A stretch of DNA of 64,000 bases from Haloechinothrix aidingensis (lineage in GTDB: Bacteria > Actinomycetota > Actinomycetes > Mycobacteriales > Pseudonocardiaceae). This document shows positions 56,252 through 63,906 of this stretch, in pieces (positions within the stretch are counted from its first letter, which is position 1; each line of letters starts with the position of its first letter). The notes below the pieces were generated by a model. The model ran no database searches. It had not been told where the DNA came from and was given only the letters and a program-made list of their open reading frames with translations. The DNA lies in contig NZ_JACCKD010000007.1 of NCBI RefSeq assembly GCF_013450155.1, forward strand, positions 186,001 through 250,000, in the 5' to 3' direction. A program made the position numbers and the translations under genes.

Positions 56252-56694
56252 TCAGGCCGCGATCGTCAGTTCCCGCCGCTGACTCTCGACCCGCCTTCGA
56301 TACAGCTCATTCGATGCCAGGTCTTTGGTGGTGATCACGTCGACAGCACACCCCGATCAAGGTCGCGACGTCGTCCTCCAGCCCCACGGAGTCGGCGAAA
56401 GACGAGTCGGGGGCTAGCTCAACGAGCCGATCAAGGTTCGAGTCAGGTCCGTCATCACCTCGCGCGACCGAGCCGAACACCCACGATCGCCCGATGGGAT
56501 AGCGAGCGAGCACGCGCCACCTCCCGGCCGTGGCGTTCGAATAGCGTCGATGGGTGAATCACGTTCACCAGCCTGGTTTCCAGCCGGCAACCAGCTGCCC
56601 GCAGCAATCGTTCGAGAGTCTCGACCGAAGGCTGCCGCCGACCCGATTCGATCACCGAATTCGACATCATCGTGGCTAGTCTCGATCGATGTTG
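56252..56694 (-). pseudogene. Frameshifted HTH-nucleotidyltransferase (MNT antitoxin) gene
   Basis: Three frames together encode one protein. Frame one gives an XRE-type end (SVIESGRRQPSVETLERLLR). Frame two gives the MNT core SWVFGSVARGDDGPDSNLDR with GS-x-ARG and DxD-like residues (second Asp altered). Frame three gives AVDVITTKDLASNELYRRR to a TGA at 56252-56254. The frame changes lie near 56510 and 56355. The 5' end is missing. Combined with the HepT remnant it is a decayed MntA-HepT toxin-antitoxin locus. Confidence 0.72.
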
Positions 56695-56745
56695 CGCGGG
56701 ACATATGATTCGCTACTCGACGACGGTCTTCGCAACCACGTGCCC

Positions 56746-56988
56746 CTACCGCTGGGCCGCGCAGAAGGTGCGCCAGGCGGCGGGAGTGAGCGTGAGGACG
56801 CCGCCGTGCGGGTCCTTGGAGTCGCGCACCGACGTGACCCGCTCGGTCACCGCGACCTCGACGCAGTTCCCGTGGGCGTCACTGTAACTGCTGGTGTGCC
56901 AGGGGAAGGCGACCTCGACGCAGTTGTGATCTGCATCGCTGTAGCTACTCTTTCGCCAGGTGGCGTGGGAAAGCTCCGGGGCGTTCAT
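56746..56988 (-). CDS. DUF397 domain protein
   Basis: 80 aa actinobacterial DUF397 protein. The short motif SSYSDA-x2-NCVEVA occurs twice (about 14-27 and 33-46), followed by VRDSKDPHGGVLTLTPAAW, the usual DUF397 C terminus. The first copy is an extra, partial repeat compared with most members. ATG 56988 follows GGAG, 15 bases after the XRE gene stop, so the two genes form the standard XRE-DUF397 pair found in streptomycetes and relatives. Confidence 0.9.
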   Translation of the reverse strand: MNAPELSHATWRKSSYSDADHNCVEVAFPWHTSSYSDAHGNCVEVAVTERVTSVRDSKDPHGGVLTLTPAAWRTFCAAQR

Positions 56989-57003
56989 GGTCGGCTCCTC
57001 GCA

Positions 57004-57852
57004 CTAGGTCAACTCGCCTGCGATCTCGGCAACGAGCCGGGCCGACTCCTCCGGTGACAGTGCCACGGCCCGCAGCCGTCTCCAGGTCAGCCTAGCGCGC
57101 TGGATGACCGGCTCCTCCTCCAGCAGGCCGCTGATGGAACGCGCGTCGAAGGACACCAGCGTCGGCTGGTCGTCGAACTCCAGGATTATCAGCGGGCCAC
57201 CGAGGCCGGGGTGTTCCTCGGTCGTGAACGGCACGACACGCAGTTCGACCTTCGGTCGCTGGATCATGCCGAGCAGGTGCTGCAGCTGACCGTGCATCAC
57301 CCCCGCGCCGCCGAGCGGACGGCGCAGCGCCATCTCGTCCACGATCACCGACAGCGTCGGCCCCCGGTACCTGGACAGCACGGCCTGCCGGGACATGCGG
57401 GCCGTGACCATCGCGTCCACCTCGTCCTCGGACAGCAGCGGGTTCCCGGTGCGGATCACCGTGCGGGCGTAGTCGCCGGTCTGCAACAGCCCCGGTACGA
57501 GCAGCGACTCGTAGTTGTACAGCGCCACCGCCTCGTTCTCCGCGCGGATCAGGTCCTTCAGCGGGTCCGGCAGTTTGCCACCGATGTGGACCAGGTTGCG
57601 CTGCGCGCCGTTGCGCACCAGGGTGAGCAGCTCCTCGCGGTGCCTGGCCGGAACATGCAGCACCCCCAGCACCGCGGCGACATCGTCCACGTTGAGGCCG
57701 CGAACCCCGGTCTCCATACGGCTGATCTTGCTGATCGAGCAGCCCAGAGCCGTGGCGACGTCCTCGCAGGTCATCCCCTGTTCCTCGCGTAGCCTGCGCA
57801 GCTCCGACGAGACCCTGCGCTGCCGGATCGACGAACGTGCCCCTCCAGTCAT
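57004..57852 (-). CDS. XRE-family regulator with DUF5753 C-terminal domain
   Basis: 282 aa. XRE helix-turn-helix at about 14-70 (LRRLREEQGMTCEDVATALG then SISKISRMETGVRGLNVDD) and a DUF5753 domain (about 95-275: YNYESLLVPGLLQTGDYAR, VDEMALRRPLGG, HPGLGGPLIILEF). Such regulators, paired with DUF397, control morphological development or secondary metabolism in actinobacteria. ATG 57852 has GGAGGG 8 bases upstream. The frame extends to 57958, but without homology. Confidence 0.92.
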   Translation of the reverse strand: MTGGARSSIRQRRVSSELRRLREEQGMTCEDVATALGCSISKISRMETGVRGLNVDDVAAVLGVLHVPARHREELLTLVRNGAQRNLVHIGGKLPDPLKDLIRAENEAVALYNYESLLVPGLLQTGDYARTVIRTGNPLLSEDEVDAMVTARMSRQAVLSRYRGPTLSVIVDEMALRRPLGGAGVMHGQLQHLLGMIQRPKVELRVVPFTTEEHPGLGGPLIILEFDDQPTLVSFDARSISGLLEEEPVIQRARLTWRRLRAVALSPEESARLVAEIAGELT

Positions 57853-57975
57853 GCGCACACCCTCCGCGGTTGCCACCCCGGCAAGAAAGCCCCATCACCC
57901 GATCGGACAGTTGCTTGCACGACCGGAGCACGGCGAACGTAACCGCAGGCACAGACATCTGGAAGGGGACCAGCG

Positions 57976-58176
57976 ATGCAGAAGACCGTCACCATCAGCG
58001 GTACCTACGCGGCGTGGACACTCACCCTGTCCGTCGACCTGCCGGAGGAGCAGGTCGAGGAACCGATCACCGAATGGCCGCACAAGATCGACCGGGTCGC
58101 GGAGTTCTTCTACGACATGGTGAACTGCTGCGAGGACGCCAGGGACGCCCAGCTGGCGCTCAATGGCCGGCGGTGA
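57976..58176 (+). CDS. Small hypothetical protein
   Basis: 66 aa. Beta-rich N-terminal half (TVTISGTYAAWTLTLSVDL), then an acidic turn and a helix rich in charged residues with Cys-Cys (NCCEDARDAQ). ATG 57976 has GGAAGGGG about 8 bases upstream. No family recognised. It is divergent from the XRE gene, a spot where small partner proteins of XRE-DUF5753 systems are sometimes found, and ends 9 bases before the convergent TrmH gene. Confidence 0.6.
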   Translation: MQKTVTISGTYAAWTLTLSVDLPEEQVEEPITEWPHKIDRVAEFFYDMVNCCEDARDAQLALNGRR

Positions 58177-58185
58177 GCGCGGGAG

Positions 58186-58863
58186 CTACCAGGCGGTGCT
58201 CGGGTCGGCGTGCTGCTGGATCCAGGCGTGCATGACGATGCCCGCCGCGACCCCCGCGTTGATCGAACGGGTGGAACCGAACTGGGCGATCGACACGGGC
58301 ATCGCCGCCTGCCGCGCTTCCTCGGACAGGCCGGGGCCTTCCTGCCCGAAAAGCAGCATGCACTCGCGCGGCAGCGTGACGCTCTCCAGCCGGTGCGCGC
58401 CGGGGGTGTTGTCCACGGTCACGATCGTCAGGCCCCGCTGCGCCGCGAACTCCACCAGGGTGGGGACATCGGGATGGTGGTAGAGGTGCTGGTAGCGATC
58501 GGTGACCATGGCGGCGCGCCGGTTCCAGCGCCGCTTGCCGACGATGTGCACCGCGGCTGCGGCGAACGAGTTGGCGGTGCGCACCACGGTGCCGATGTTG
58601 TGGTCGTGCTGGAAGTTCTCGATCGCCACGTGGAACGGGTGGCGCGTGCGGTCCAGGTCCGCCACGATCGCGTCGCGCCGCCAGTACCGGTAGGCGTCGA
58701 CGACGTTGCGGCGGTCGCCGTGCTCGAGTAGCTCGGGGTCGTAGTGCTCCCCGCTCGGCCACGGGCCCTCCCACGGGCCAACGCCCACGTCGTCGTGCGT
58801 GGCCCACTCGGTCGGTCCCGGCTCGCCGGTCGGATCGTCCGCTGTCACGTCCATCCCTGCCAC
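58186..58863 (-). CDS. TrmH/SpoU-family RNA methyltransferase
   Basis: 225 aa SPOUT-fold methyltransferase acting on rRNA or tRNA 2'-O-ribose. N-terminal part is acidic and variable. The SPOUT core holds IENFQHDHNIGTVVRTANSF (motif 1 with the Asn-x-Gly-x3-Arg pattern), LLFGQEGPGLSEEA (motif 2) and QFGSTRSINAGVAAGIVMHA (motif 3). GTG 58863 is listed, with ATG 58854 as an alternative. It lies just downstream of pyrE, as in Mycobacterium. Confidence 0.93.
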   Translation of the reverse strand: MAGMDVTADDPTGEPGPTEWATHDDVGVGPWEGPWPSGEHYDPELLEHGDRRNVVDAYRYWRRDAIVADLDRTRHPFHVAIENFQHDHNIGTVVRTANSFAAAAVHIVGKRRWNRRAAMVTDRYQHLYHHPDVPTLVEFAAQRGLTIVTVDNTPGAHRLESVTLPRECMLLFGQEGPGLSEEARQAAMPVSIAQFGSTRSINAGVAAGIVMHAWIQQHADPSTAW

Positions 58864-58877
58864 GCCTTCGCGCCGGG

Positions 58878-59453
58878 TCAGGCCAGCCCGAGGTCGGCGC
58901 GCCCGAGGAGGCTGCGGTACGTCAGCCCACGCTCCTCGACCGCTTCGCGGGCGCCGGTGTCGCGGTCGACCACCGTGGCGACACCGATCACGGTCGCTCC
59001 GGCCTCGGTCAGCGTGTCCACAGCGGTGAGCACGCTGCCGCCGGTGGTGGAGGTGTCCTCCACGGCAAGCACCCGCTGCCCGGACACCTCGATGCCCTCG
59101 ATACGCCGCTGCATCCCGTGCTGCTTCTCGGACTTGCGCACCACGAACGCGTCGAGCACCTTCCCGTCGGCGGCCGCGGAGTGCAGCATCGCGCAGGCGA
59201 CCGGGTCGGCACCGAGGGTCAGGCCACCGACGGCGACGTAGGACCAGTCAGCGGTGAGCTGGCGCAGCAGCGTGCCGATCAGCGGCGCGGCCGCGTGATG
59301 CAGCGTGGCCCTGCGCATGTCCACGTAGTAGTCGGCCTGCTGGCCGGAGGACAGCGTCACGGTGCCGTGCACAACGGCCAACTCGGTGACCAGCCGGGCC
59401 AGCTCGGTCCTCGCGGAGTGCTCGACGGCGGGAACATCGGTAACGGGGTCCAC
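58878..59453 (-). CDS. pyrE: Orotate phosphoribosyltransferase
   Basis: Step five of pyrimidine synthesis: orotate plus PRPP to OMP. 191 aa. LSSGQQADYYVDMRRATLHH near the N terminus, the catalytic-loop region VVRKSEKQHGMQRRIEG, and the PRPP-binding motif VLAVEDTSTTGGSVLTAVDTL with the Asp-Thr-Ser-Thr-Thr-Gly core. GTG 59453 is the likely start. A copy of the dispersed 55-nt element lies 24 bases upstream. Confidence 0.95.
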   Translation of the reverse strand: MDPVTDVPAVEHSARTELARLVTELAVVHGTVTLSSGQQADYYVDMRRATLHHAAAPLIGTLLRQLTADWSYVAVGGLTLGADPVACAMLHSAAADGKVLDAFVVRKSEKQHGMQRRIEGIEVSGQRVLAVEDTSTTGGSVLTAVDTLTEAGATVIGVATVVDRDTGAREAVEERGLTYRSLLGRADLGLA

Positions 59454-59476
59454 GGTCCCCTAGCGTCCCAGGTCGT

Positions 59477-59534
59477 GGAGCCGAACGTGACATCGGGCTC
59501 CTTCTATGGAACCGATGTCACATCGGTTCCATAG
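59477..59534. terminator. Dispersed 55-nt element, copy C (inverted), with extra 15-bp palindrome
   Basis: Bases 59477-59530 are copy C in reverse orientation. Its 25-base GGAGCC...GGCTCC module (59477-59501) is identical to that of copy D. It includes CTATGGAACCGATGT (59504-59518) facing ACATCGGTTCCATAG (59520-59534), a perfect 15-bp palindrome. It follows the stop codon of the membrane protein gene and precedes pyrE, so it could end the ABC operon transcript. Confidence 0.75.
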
Positions 59535-59545
59535 GCGCATCCGGG

Positions 59546-60172
59546 TCAGCCTTCGTTGTGGTCGCGCCGGTGAGCCCAACGCGTCGAACCCCAGGTGGCG
59601 ACGTGGCATGCGACAGCGACGGTCGCGAGAGCTACCGCGAGTACCCAGTGCCCGTCCGGGCCCGGATAGCCGACGAGCGGCAAGTAGTCGCGAACCAGGG
59701 GCTCCATGTTGTAGACGATCCCGTGGACGAAGTAGGCGAGCAGCACCAACCCGCCACCGAGTAGCGGGCTCATAACGACCGCGATGATCGATACCGTGGC
59801 GGCAAGGGTCAGCGCGTTCGCGAGAACCCAGTTCGTCGGCACATCCCCGGGAATCCGCGTAGTCGCGGTGGTAGCAGGAAGCATCGAAACGCAGAGACCG
59901 ACGATCGCCGAGACGCCCGCCACAACGCGGCAACGCACCCCGCCCAGCCGCTCCCATGTCCAGAACCGGGAACGCAGGAGTGACGCCGCAAGTGTCGCGG
60001 TGACGATCACGATGATCTCGACGAGCGGGAGCCGATGCGTGTGCTCGACCGACAGGTCGATCCTGATCGCCATACGGGCGGACAGCGTACTAACAACACT
60101 CATCAACGCGCCGGCAACGACAACCAGGCCGATCCGCCGGGATGCTGCGACACGTCGCAGCGGTGCGCTCAT
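59546..60172 (-). CDS. Multi-pass membrane protein, probable ABC transporter membrane subunit
   Basis: 208 aa with about six hydrophobic segments and no recognised domain. The start overlaps the stop of the upstream 434-aa membrane protein by 4 bases, and that protein is coupled to an ABC ATPase. The three therefore probably form one transporter. Basic residues in the C-terminal tail (TRWAHRRDHNEG) suggest a cytoplasmic end. Confidence 0.65.
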   Translation of the reverse strand: MSAPLRRVAASRRIGLVVVAGALMSVVSTLSARMAIRIDLSVEHTHRLPLVEIIVIVTATLAASLLRSRFWTWERLGGVRCRVVAGVSAIVGLCVSMLPATTATTRIPGDVPTNWVLANALTLAATVSIIAVVMSPLLGGGLVLLAYFVHGIVYNMEPLVRDYLPLVGYPGPDGHWVLAVALATVAVACHVATWGSTRWAHRRDHNEG

Positions 60173-61473
60173 GGCATATCCGTCTCGTTCAACGCACAGT
60201 TCCGAATGGCCTCGGCGTGCCGGGCGCCCCAGGATGCCAGCTCGTCCGAGGAGAGATGGTCGAAGGGTGTCTCGACAGCGTAGCCCTGGTCAGGATGGCC
60301 CGCGGAACGGAGCATCGCGATATAGAAGGCCTGCGCCGCTCCCACGCCATTGCGGAAGTCGGTTACCGTTCCGCTGGGAACCGCGCCGCACGCCTCGAGC
60401 CCGCTGAGCCGTTGCGCCACCGCGAACGCCGTCTCTGTCGCGGTGTCGTTCCCCGGATACAGTCCAATCCATACGGTCGACGAATCGACATTCCCATCGG
60501 CCGAGTCCCCAGCTCCGGCGTCATCCGCCAACGCTACGGACCACACCCTCCGGAGTTCCTGTGGTTGTACACCGCTCACCGCGAGCAGCTTCCGCGTGGT
60601 GTCGCGCATCAAGTCGAGCTGGGAGGCTTGACCCGCGTGTACGCAGTACTCGACACCCGAGGCAGTCGTGCAGCTGGCCGGAAGGTCGCCTTCCTTCGCG
60701 AAGAGCGCCGGAGGATTGCTCACCGGCAGCAATATCGTCGCGATCAGAATCACCGCGATCGCGGAACTGGTCGGCGACGGGACTTTCCACCGTCTACTCC
60801 GGCGCAGTGCGCGAGCCGAGAACCAGGCAGCCGCGCCCACGATGATCGCGCATGCGGCAAGGCGGTAGACCAGGAGCGAATACGGCTCGACCATGCCGAG
60901 AGTCCCCGTCGATCCGGACACCGGGATCGCCGCTTCCAGCCCCCTAACTTCATGTGCGGCAATCCCGATTCCGGCGAACACGCACGCAAAGGTGATCGGC
61001 GCCAGCCAGGCGGTACCGGAAAGGACACCAGCCGTATAGCCAACGGCGATCGCGGCAAGCATGCCGGCTACTCCGGTCAGCATACTCAACAAGTACGGAG
61101 CGCCGTGCTCGGCTCCGGCGATCGTGCTGATCACCAGCGGTGCCAGGCCAACACAGTACGCACCTGTCAGCAGCACCATGAGGACCGCGAGGTGCCTGCG
61201 CATCACCTCACGGCCGTTGCGTGGCAGCCACGGCTGGCTGAAGATGCGGCTCGCTGCGGTCGCCCGACCCGCAACGTAGGTCGCCGCCGACGCAGCGACC
61301 GGAGCCGCGAGTTGCAAGTACTCGTGGAACGCTGTCGAGGTTCGCGCCCACGTCTGGTACTCCTGGCCGAACAGCGGCCAGGCCTGTAGCAGGACCGTCG
61401 CTACGATGGCCATGCACGCCACGAGGAGCACGACCCGGCCGAGTGGGACCCATGTTGCCGCTCCGTCGCGCAC
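60169..61473 (-). CDS. Large membrane protein of ABC operon with extracytoplasmic domain
   Basis: 434 aa. About six to seven hydrophobic segments in the first 270 residues, then a hydrophilic domain (about 270-434) likely outside the membrane, with Cys residues in LPASCTTASGVEYCVHAG and LEACGAVPSG that could form disulfides. GTG 61473 shares one base with the ATPase stop (TAGTG). No family recognised. It acts with the ATPase and the 208-aa protein, possibly to export or resist a peptide. Confidence 0.65.
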   Translation of the reverse strand: MRDGAATWVPLGRVVLLVACMAIVATVLLQAWPLFGQEYQTWARTSTAFHEYLQLAAPVAASAATYVAGRATAASRIFSQPWLPRNGREVMRRHLAVLMVLLTGAYCVGLAPLVISTIAGAEHGAPYLLSMLTGVAGMLAAIAVGYTAGVLSGTAWLAPITFACVFAGIGIAAHEVRGLEAAIPVSGSTGTLGMVEPYSLLVYRLAACAIIVGAAAWFSARALRRSRRWKVPSPTSSAIAVILIATILLPVSNPPALFAKEGDLPASCTTASGVEYCVHAGQASQLDLMRDTTRKLLAVSGVQPQELRRVWSVALADDAGAGDSADGNVDSSTVWIGLYPGNDTATETAFAVAQRLSGLEACGAVPSGTVTDFRNGVGAAQAFYIAMLRSAGHPDQGYAVETPFDHLSSDELASWGARHAEAIRNCALNETDMP

Positions 61474-62249
61474 TATCCCGCACCGCCTTCGAGACGCGCG
61501 ATCAGCACGTCGTAAGCACGTTCGAATCGGGACCCCAACGTCACGGAGTCGTCGTGAGAACCGGTGTCGGCGTCAGCGATGGCGTCGTTCAGCTCCTGCA
61601 GATCCCCGGCGAAAATGAGCCGTCCCTCAGCCAGGACACCCACTCGATGACAGAGATGTTCGATGTCTTCGAGCAGGTGACTGGAGATGACGACCGTGCG
61701 GTCAGCACCGATCGCCGCGATGCGCTCCCGCATTCTCAAGCGCTGGCCCGGGTCCAGCCCGACAGTCGGCTCGTCGAGGATCACCACCGAAGGGTTGTGC
61801 GCGAGGGCGGCAGCCAGCCCCAGGCGTTGCCGTTGCCCACCGGAGAGAGTGCGCACACGCGCTCGAGCGAGTTCACCGATGCCCGCTTCCCGCAGCGCGC
61901 GCTCGGCCGCCGCGGAGCACTCGGCACCCGGCAGACCGTGCACCCATGCGGTGTACTCGACGGTATCGTGTACGCGCATCTCCGGGGCGAGAGAGAACCG
62001 CTGCGGCAGGAAACCCAGTTCCCGCCGCGCCGCACGGCGGCCGGACGAGTGCTCCAGCCCGTTCCCGCCCACCGCGATTCGCCCTGAATGCGGGCGCAGC
62101 AAGGTCACGAGTAACGACAGCAAGGTCGTCTTGCCGGCACCGTTCGGTCCCAGCAACCCGGTTACACCTGCCCCGAACTCCCATGTCACGTTCGCCAGCG
62201 CGGGTTTTCTTCCATAGGAGAAGCTCACGTCGGTGAACGCGACATCCAT
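61473..62249 (-). CDS. ABC transporter ATP-binding protein
   Basis: 258 aa single NBD. Walker A GPNGAGKTTLL, Q-loop in ELGFLPQRFSLAPEM, signature LSGGQRQRLGLAAAL, Walker B VVILDEPTVGLDP and switch His in VISSHLLEDIEHL are complete, followed by a short C-terminal tail. It is the first gene of a three-gene transporter operon. A secreted four-Cys protein gene lies upstream on the same strand with a strong hairpin between, so that gene may be a separate transcript. Confidence 0.92.
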   Translation of the reverse strand: MDVAFTDVSFSYGRKPALANVTWEFGAGVTGLLGPNGAGKTTLLSLLVTLLRPHSGRIAVGGNGLEHSSGRRAARRELGFLPQRFSLAPEMRVHDTVEYTAWVHGLPGAECSAAAERALREAGIGELARARVRTLSGGQRQRLGLAAALAHNPSVVILDEPTVGLDPGQRLRMRERIAAIGADRTVVISSHLLEDIEHLCHRVGVLAEGRLIFAGDLQELNDAIADADTGSHDDSVTLGSRFERAYDVLIARLEGGAG

Positions 62250-62305
62250 CCGAGAATCTCCCCGTCGTCCAAAGAAACAATTCCTACATCCGGATTACAC
62301 ACAAC

Positions 62306-62356
62306 TTCCGGAGGTGGGTAGCGAACGGTTCACGTGTTCGCTACCCACCTCCGGAA
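62306..62356. terminator. Perfect 21-bp hairpin downstream of secreted-protein gene
   Basis: Arms 62306-62326 (starts TTCCGGAGGTGGG) and 62336-62356 (ends CCCACCTCCGGAA) are exact reverse complements over 21 bp, with a 9-base loop. It lies 12 bases past the stop of the minus-strand small-protein gene and about 55 bases before the ATPase start. It is the strongest simple hairpin in the window and probably a terminator that separates the two units. Confidence 0.8.
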
Positions 62357-62368
62357 CGAATCGCACCG

Positions 62369-62752
62369 CTAGCAAAGCGTACGGTGACTTCCTTCGGCAC
62401 TGCCTCCCGCGTCACTGTTCATTGTCATGTAATACTCGTTGTTCCCATCGCACGCAGCAACGACACGAAGGCTGCCATTGGTGATCGTGTCGCTGGCGGA
62501 GGCGATTCTCGAGTCCGGCCACCAGCTGAGATCCTTGTACATCGCCGCCGCGACGCTGGCCGACCTCGCACACGTGGGACCGCGTGTGCCATCGCCGTAC
62601 AACGTCGAGCCACTCTGGGACACAACTGACGCGCCGACCGTGCATGCGTAAGCCCCCGGATCATCGGCCCACGCTGTCGAGGTCATCGCGAGCCCCCCTG
62701 CCGTCAATGCACCGACCATCGCTCCGACAGCGACCGTTCGCTTGAATTCCAC
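62369..62752 (-). CDS. Secreted small protein with four cysteines
   Basis: 127 aa. Sec-type signal peptide (KR, hydrophobic core AVGAMVGALTAGGLAM, cleavage near AWA-DD at 29-30). The mature part is about 98 aa, rich in Ser/Ala/Gly, with four Cys (YACTVG, PTCARS, AACDGN and the C-terminal RTLC), consistent with two disulfides. No family recognised. GTG 62752 follows GGAG. An extracellular peptide or inhibitor served by the downstream ABC operon is one possibility. Confidence 0.7.
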   Translation of the reverse strand: MEFKRTVAVGAMVGALTAGGLAMTSTAWADDPGAYACTVGASVVSQSGSTLYGDGTRGPTCARSASVAAAMYKDLSWWPDSRIASASDTITNGSLRVVAACDGNNEYYMTMNSDAGGSAEGSHRTLC

Positions 62753-62769
62753 GAATTCGCTCCTCTCCC

Positions 62770-62795
62770 ACGAACGAGTCGCACGACTCGTTCGT
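62770..62795. promoter_or_regulatory. 12-bp perfect palindrome upstream of secreted-protein gene
   Basis: ACGAACGAGTCG (62770-62781) and CGACTCGTTCGT (62784-62795) are exact reverse complements with a 2-base gap, ending 18 bases before the GTG start and just ahead of its ribosome binding site. Candidate repressor operator or a translation-control hairpin. Confidence 0.6.
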
Positions 62796-63002
62796 TATCG
62801 CGAAGCACAGAAGGTAACCATCCCCAGTGATAGTTAGTAAAGCCCCCAAAGACCGGAGTGAATACCCCCAGGCAACTCGGTCCAATACAATGCGTAATGC
62901 AGCAATCATATTATGTGACGATCATCGGGCCGTCAAGACTCGTCATCCATCAGGGACCCCCGGAGAGCGGGCGGCGCGCGGCGGTCATCCCGCGAGGGCG
63001 GG

Positions 63003-63057
63003 GGAGCCGAAGGTGGCCGCGGTTCCATAGAAGGAGCCGAACGTGACATCGGGCTCC
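63003..63057. repeat. Dispersed 55-nt element, copy D
   Basis: Bounded by GGAGCC (63003) and GGCTCC (63057) with the central GGTTCCATAGAAGGAGCC landmark. Its right 25-base module (63033-63057) is identical to that of copy C. It lies 36 bases past the SDR stop (minus strand), where a terminator would be expected. Confidence 0.8.
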
Positions 63058-63092
63058 ACCCTCCACACCGGATCCGCCGGCGTCTGCCCGGC

Positions 63093-63863
63093 TCAGGTGC
63101 GGGTGCGGCCCGCGGCGAGCTTGTTCTGGGCGAACCGGCGCAGCGGGGGCGGGACGAGGCGGCCTGCGCCGACGATGGCCTTCCAGCGCTTGCCCGGCAC
63201 CGATACGGTCCGGCCCCGGTCCAGATCGGCGAGGCACTCCCGCGCCACCCGGTCGGCGTCCAGCCACAGCCACCCCGGGATGCGCGAGACATCGTCGCCG
63301 GAGCGCTGGTGGAACTCGGTGCGGGTGAAGCCTGGGCACAGGGCGAGCATCCGGACCCCGGTACCGGCCAGCGACGCGGCCATGCCCTCGGAGAACGCCG
63401 TCACCCACGCCTTCGTCGCCGCGTAGGCCGGCCCCGATGCGGGGAAGAACCCGGCCACGCTGGACACGTTCACCACGGCACCACCGCCGCGGCTGACCAT
63501 GCCGGGCACGGCCGCCCTCGTCAGCCGCAGCACGCTCGTCACGTTCAGGTCGAGCTGGGCCTCGAGCCGGTCCGGGTCGACCTCGTCGAACCGCTCGTTG
63601 AGCCCGAGCCCCGCGTTGTTGACCAGCAGGTCGACCGGATGGTCCTTCAGGTGCCGCTCGACCTTCCCGCGCTGCTCGGCGTCGGCGAGGTCGGCAGGGA
63701 GCACCTCGGCGGTGACCCCGCGCCCGCCGAGCTCGGCCGCCATCCCACGCAGCCGCTCCGCGTCCCGCGCGACGAGCACGACATCGTAGCCCCGATCGGC
63801 GAGCCTGCGTGCGAGCGCCGCTCCGATACCCGCTGTCGCGCCCGTGATCAGTGCTGTGGCCAT
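63093..63863 (-). CDS. Short-chain dehydrogenase/reductase (DltE/YdfG-like)
   Basis: 256 aa [22 protein letters not shown] at 8-26, VARDAERL after strand 2 (Arg suggests NADP), NNAGLGLNE, catalytic Ser in [10 protein letters not shown]-x3-K in [11 protein letters not shown], and [12 protein letters not shown]. The basic C-terminal extension [16 protein letters not shown] is typical of the actinobacterial oxidoreductase group with unknown lipid or ketone substrates. ATG 63863 has no strong ribosome binding site nearby. Confidence 0.9.
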   Translation of the reverse strand: MATALITGATAGIGAALARRLADRGYDVVLVARDAERLRGMAAELGGRGVTAEVLPADLADAEQRGKVERHLKDHPVDLLVNNAGLGLNERFDEVDPDRLEAQLDLNVTSVLRLTRAAVPGMVSRGGGAVVNVSSVAGFFPASGPAYAATKAWVTAFSEGMAASLAGTGVRMLALCPGFTRTEFHQRSGDDVSRIPGWLWLDADRVARECLADLDRGRTVSVPGKRWKAIVGAGRLVPPPLRRFAQNKLAAGRTRT

Positions 63864-63906
63864 CGCCAGCTACCTTCCTAGCGCCGGTGCGCGCCCGGAT
63901 GCGTCC

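Larger units (their letters stand above)
62753..63092. other. 340-base intergenic region with palindrome and dispersed element
   Basis: Lies between the secreted-protein gene start and the SDR gene stop, both minus-strand. It holds the promoter of the secreted-protein gene, a 12-bp palindrome at 62770-62795 and copy D of the 55-nt element. Bases about 62820-62935 are less GC-rich than the surroundings. No gene recognised. Confidence 0.6.

Noticed and set aside
62369-62752. Lactococcin 972-like bacteriocin
   Set aside because: Signal peptide and nearby ABC genes fit, but the mature sequence has four Cys and none of the lactococcin 972 pattern.
59477-63057. Repeats read as a CRISPR array
   Set aside because: Copies are 55-nt palindromic elements kilobases apart without regular spacers or cas genes.
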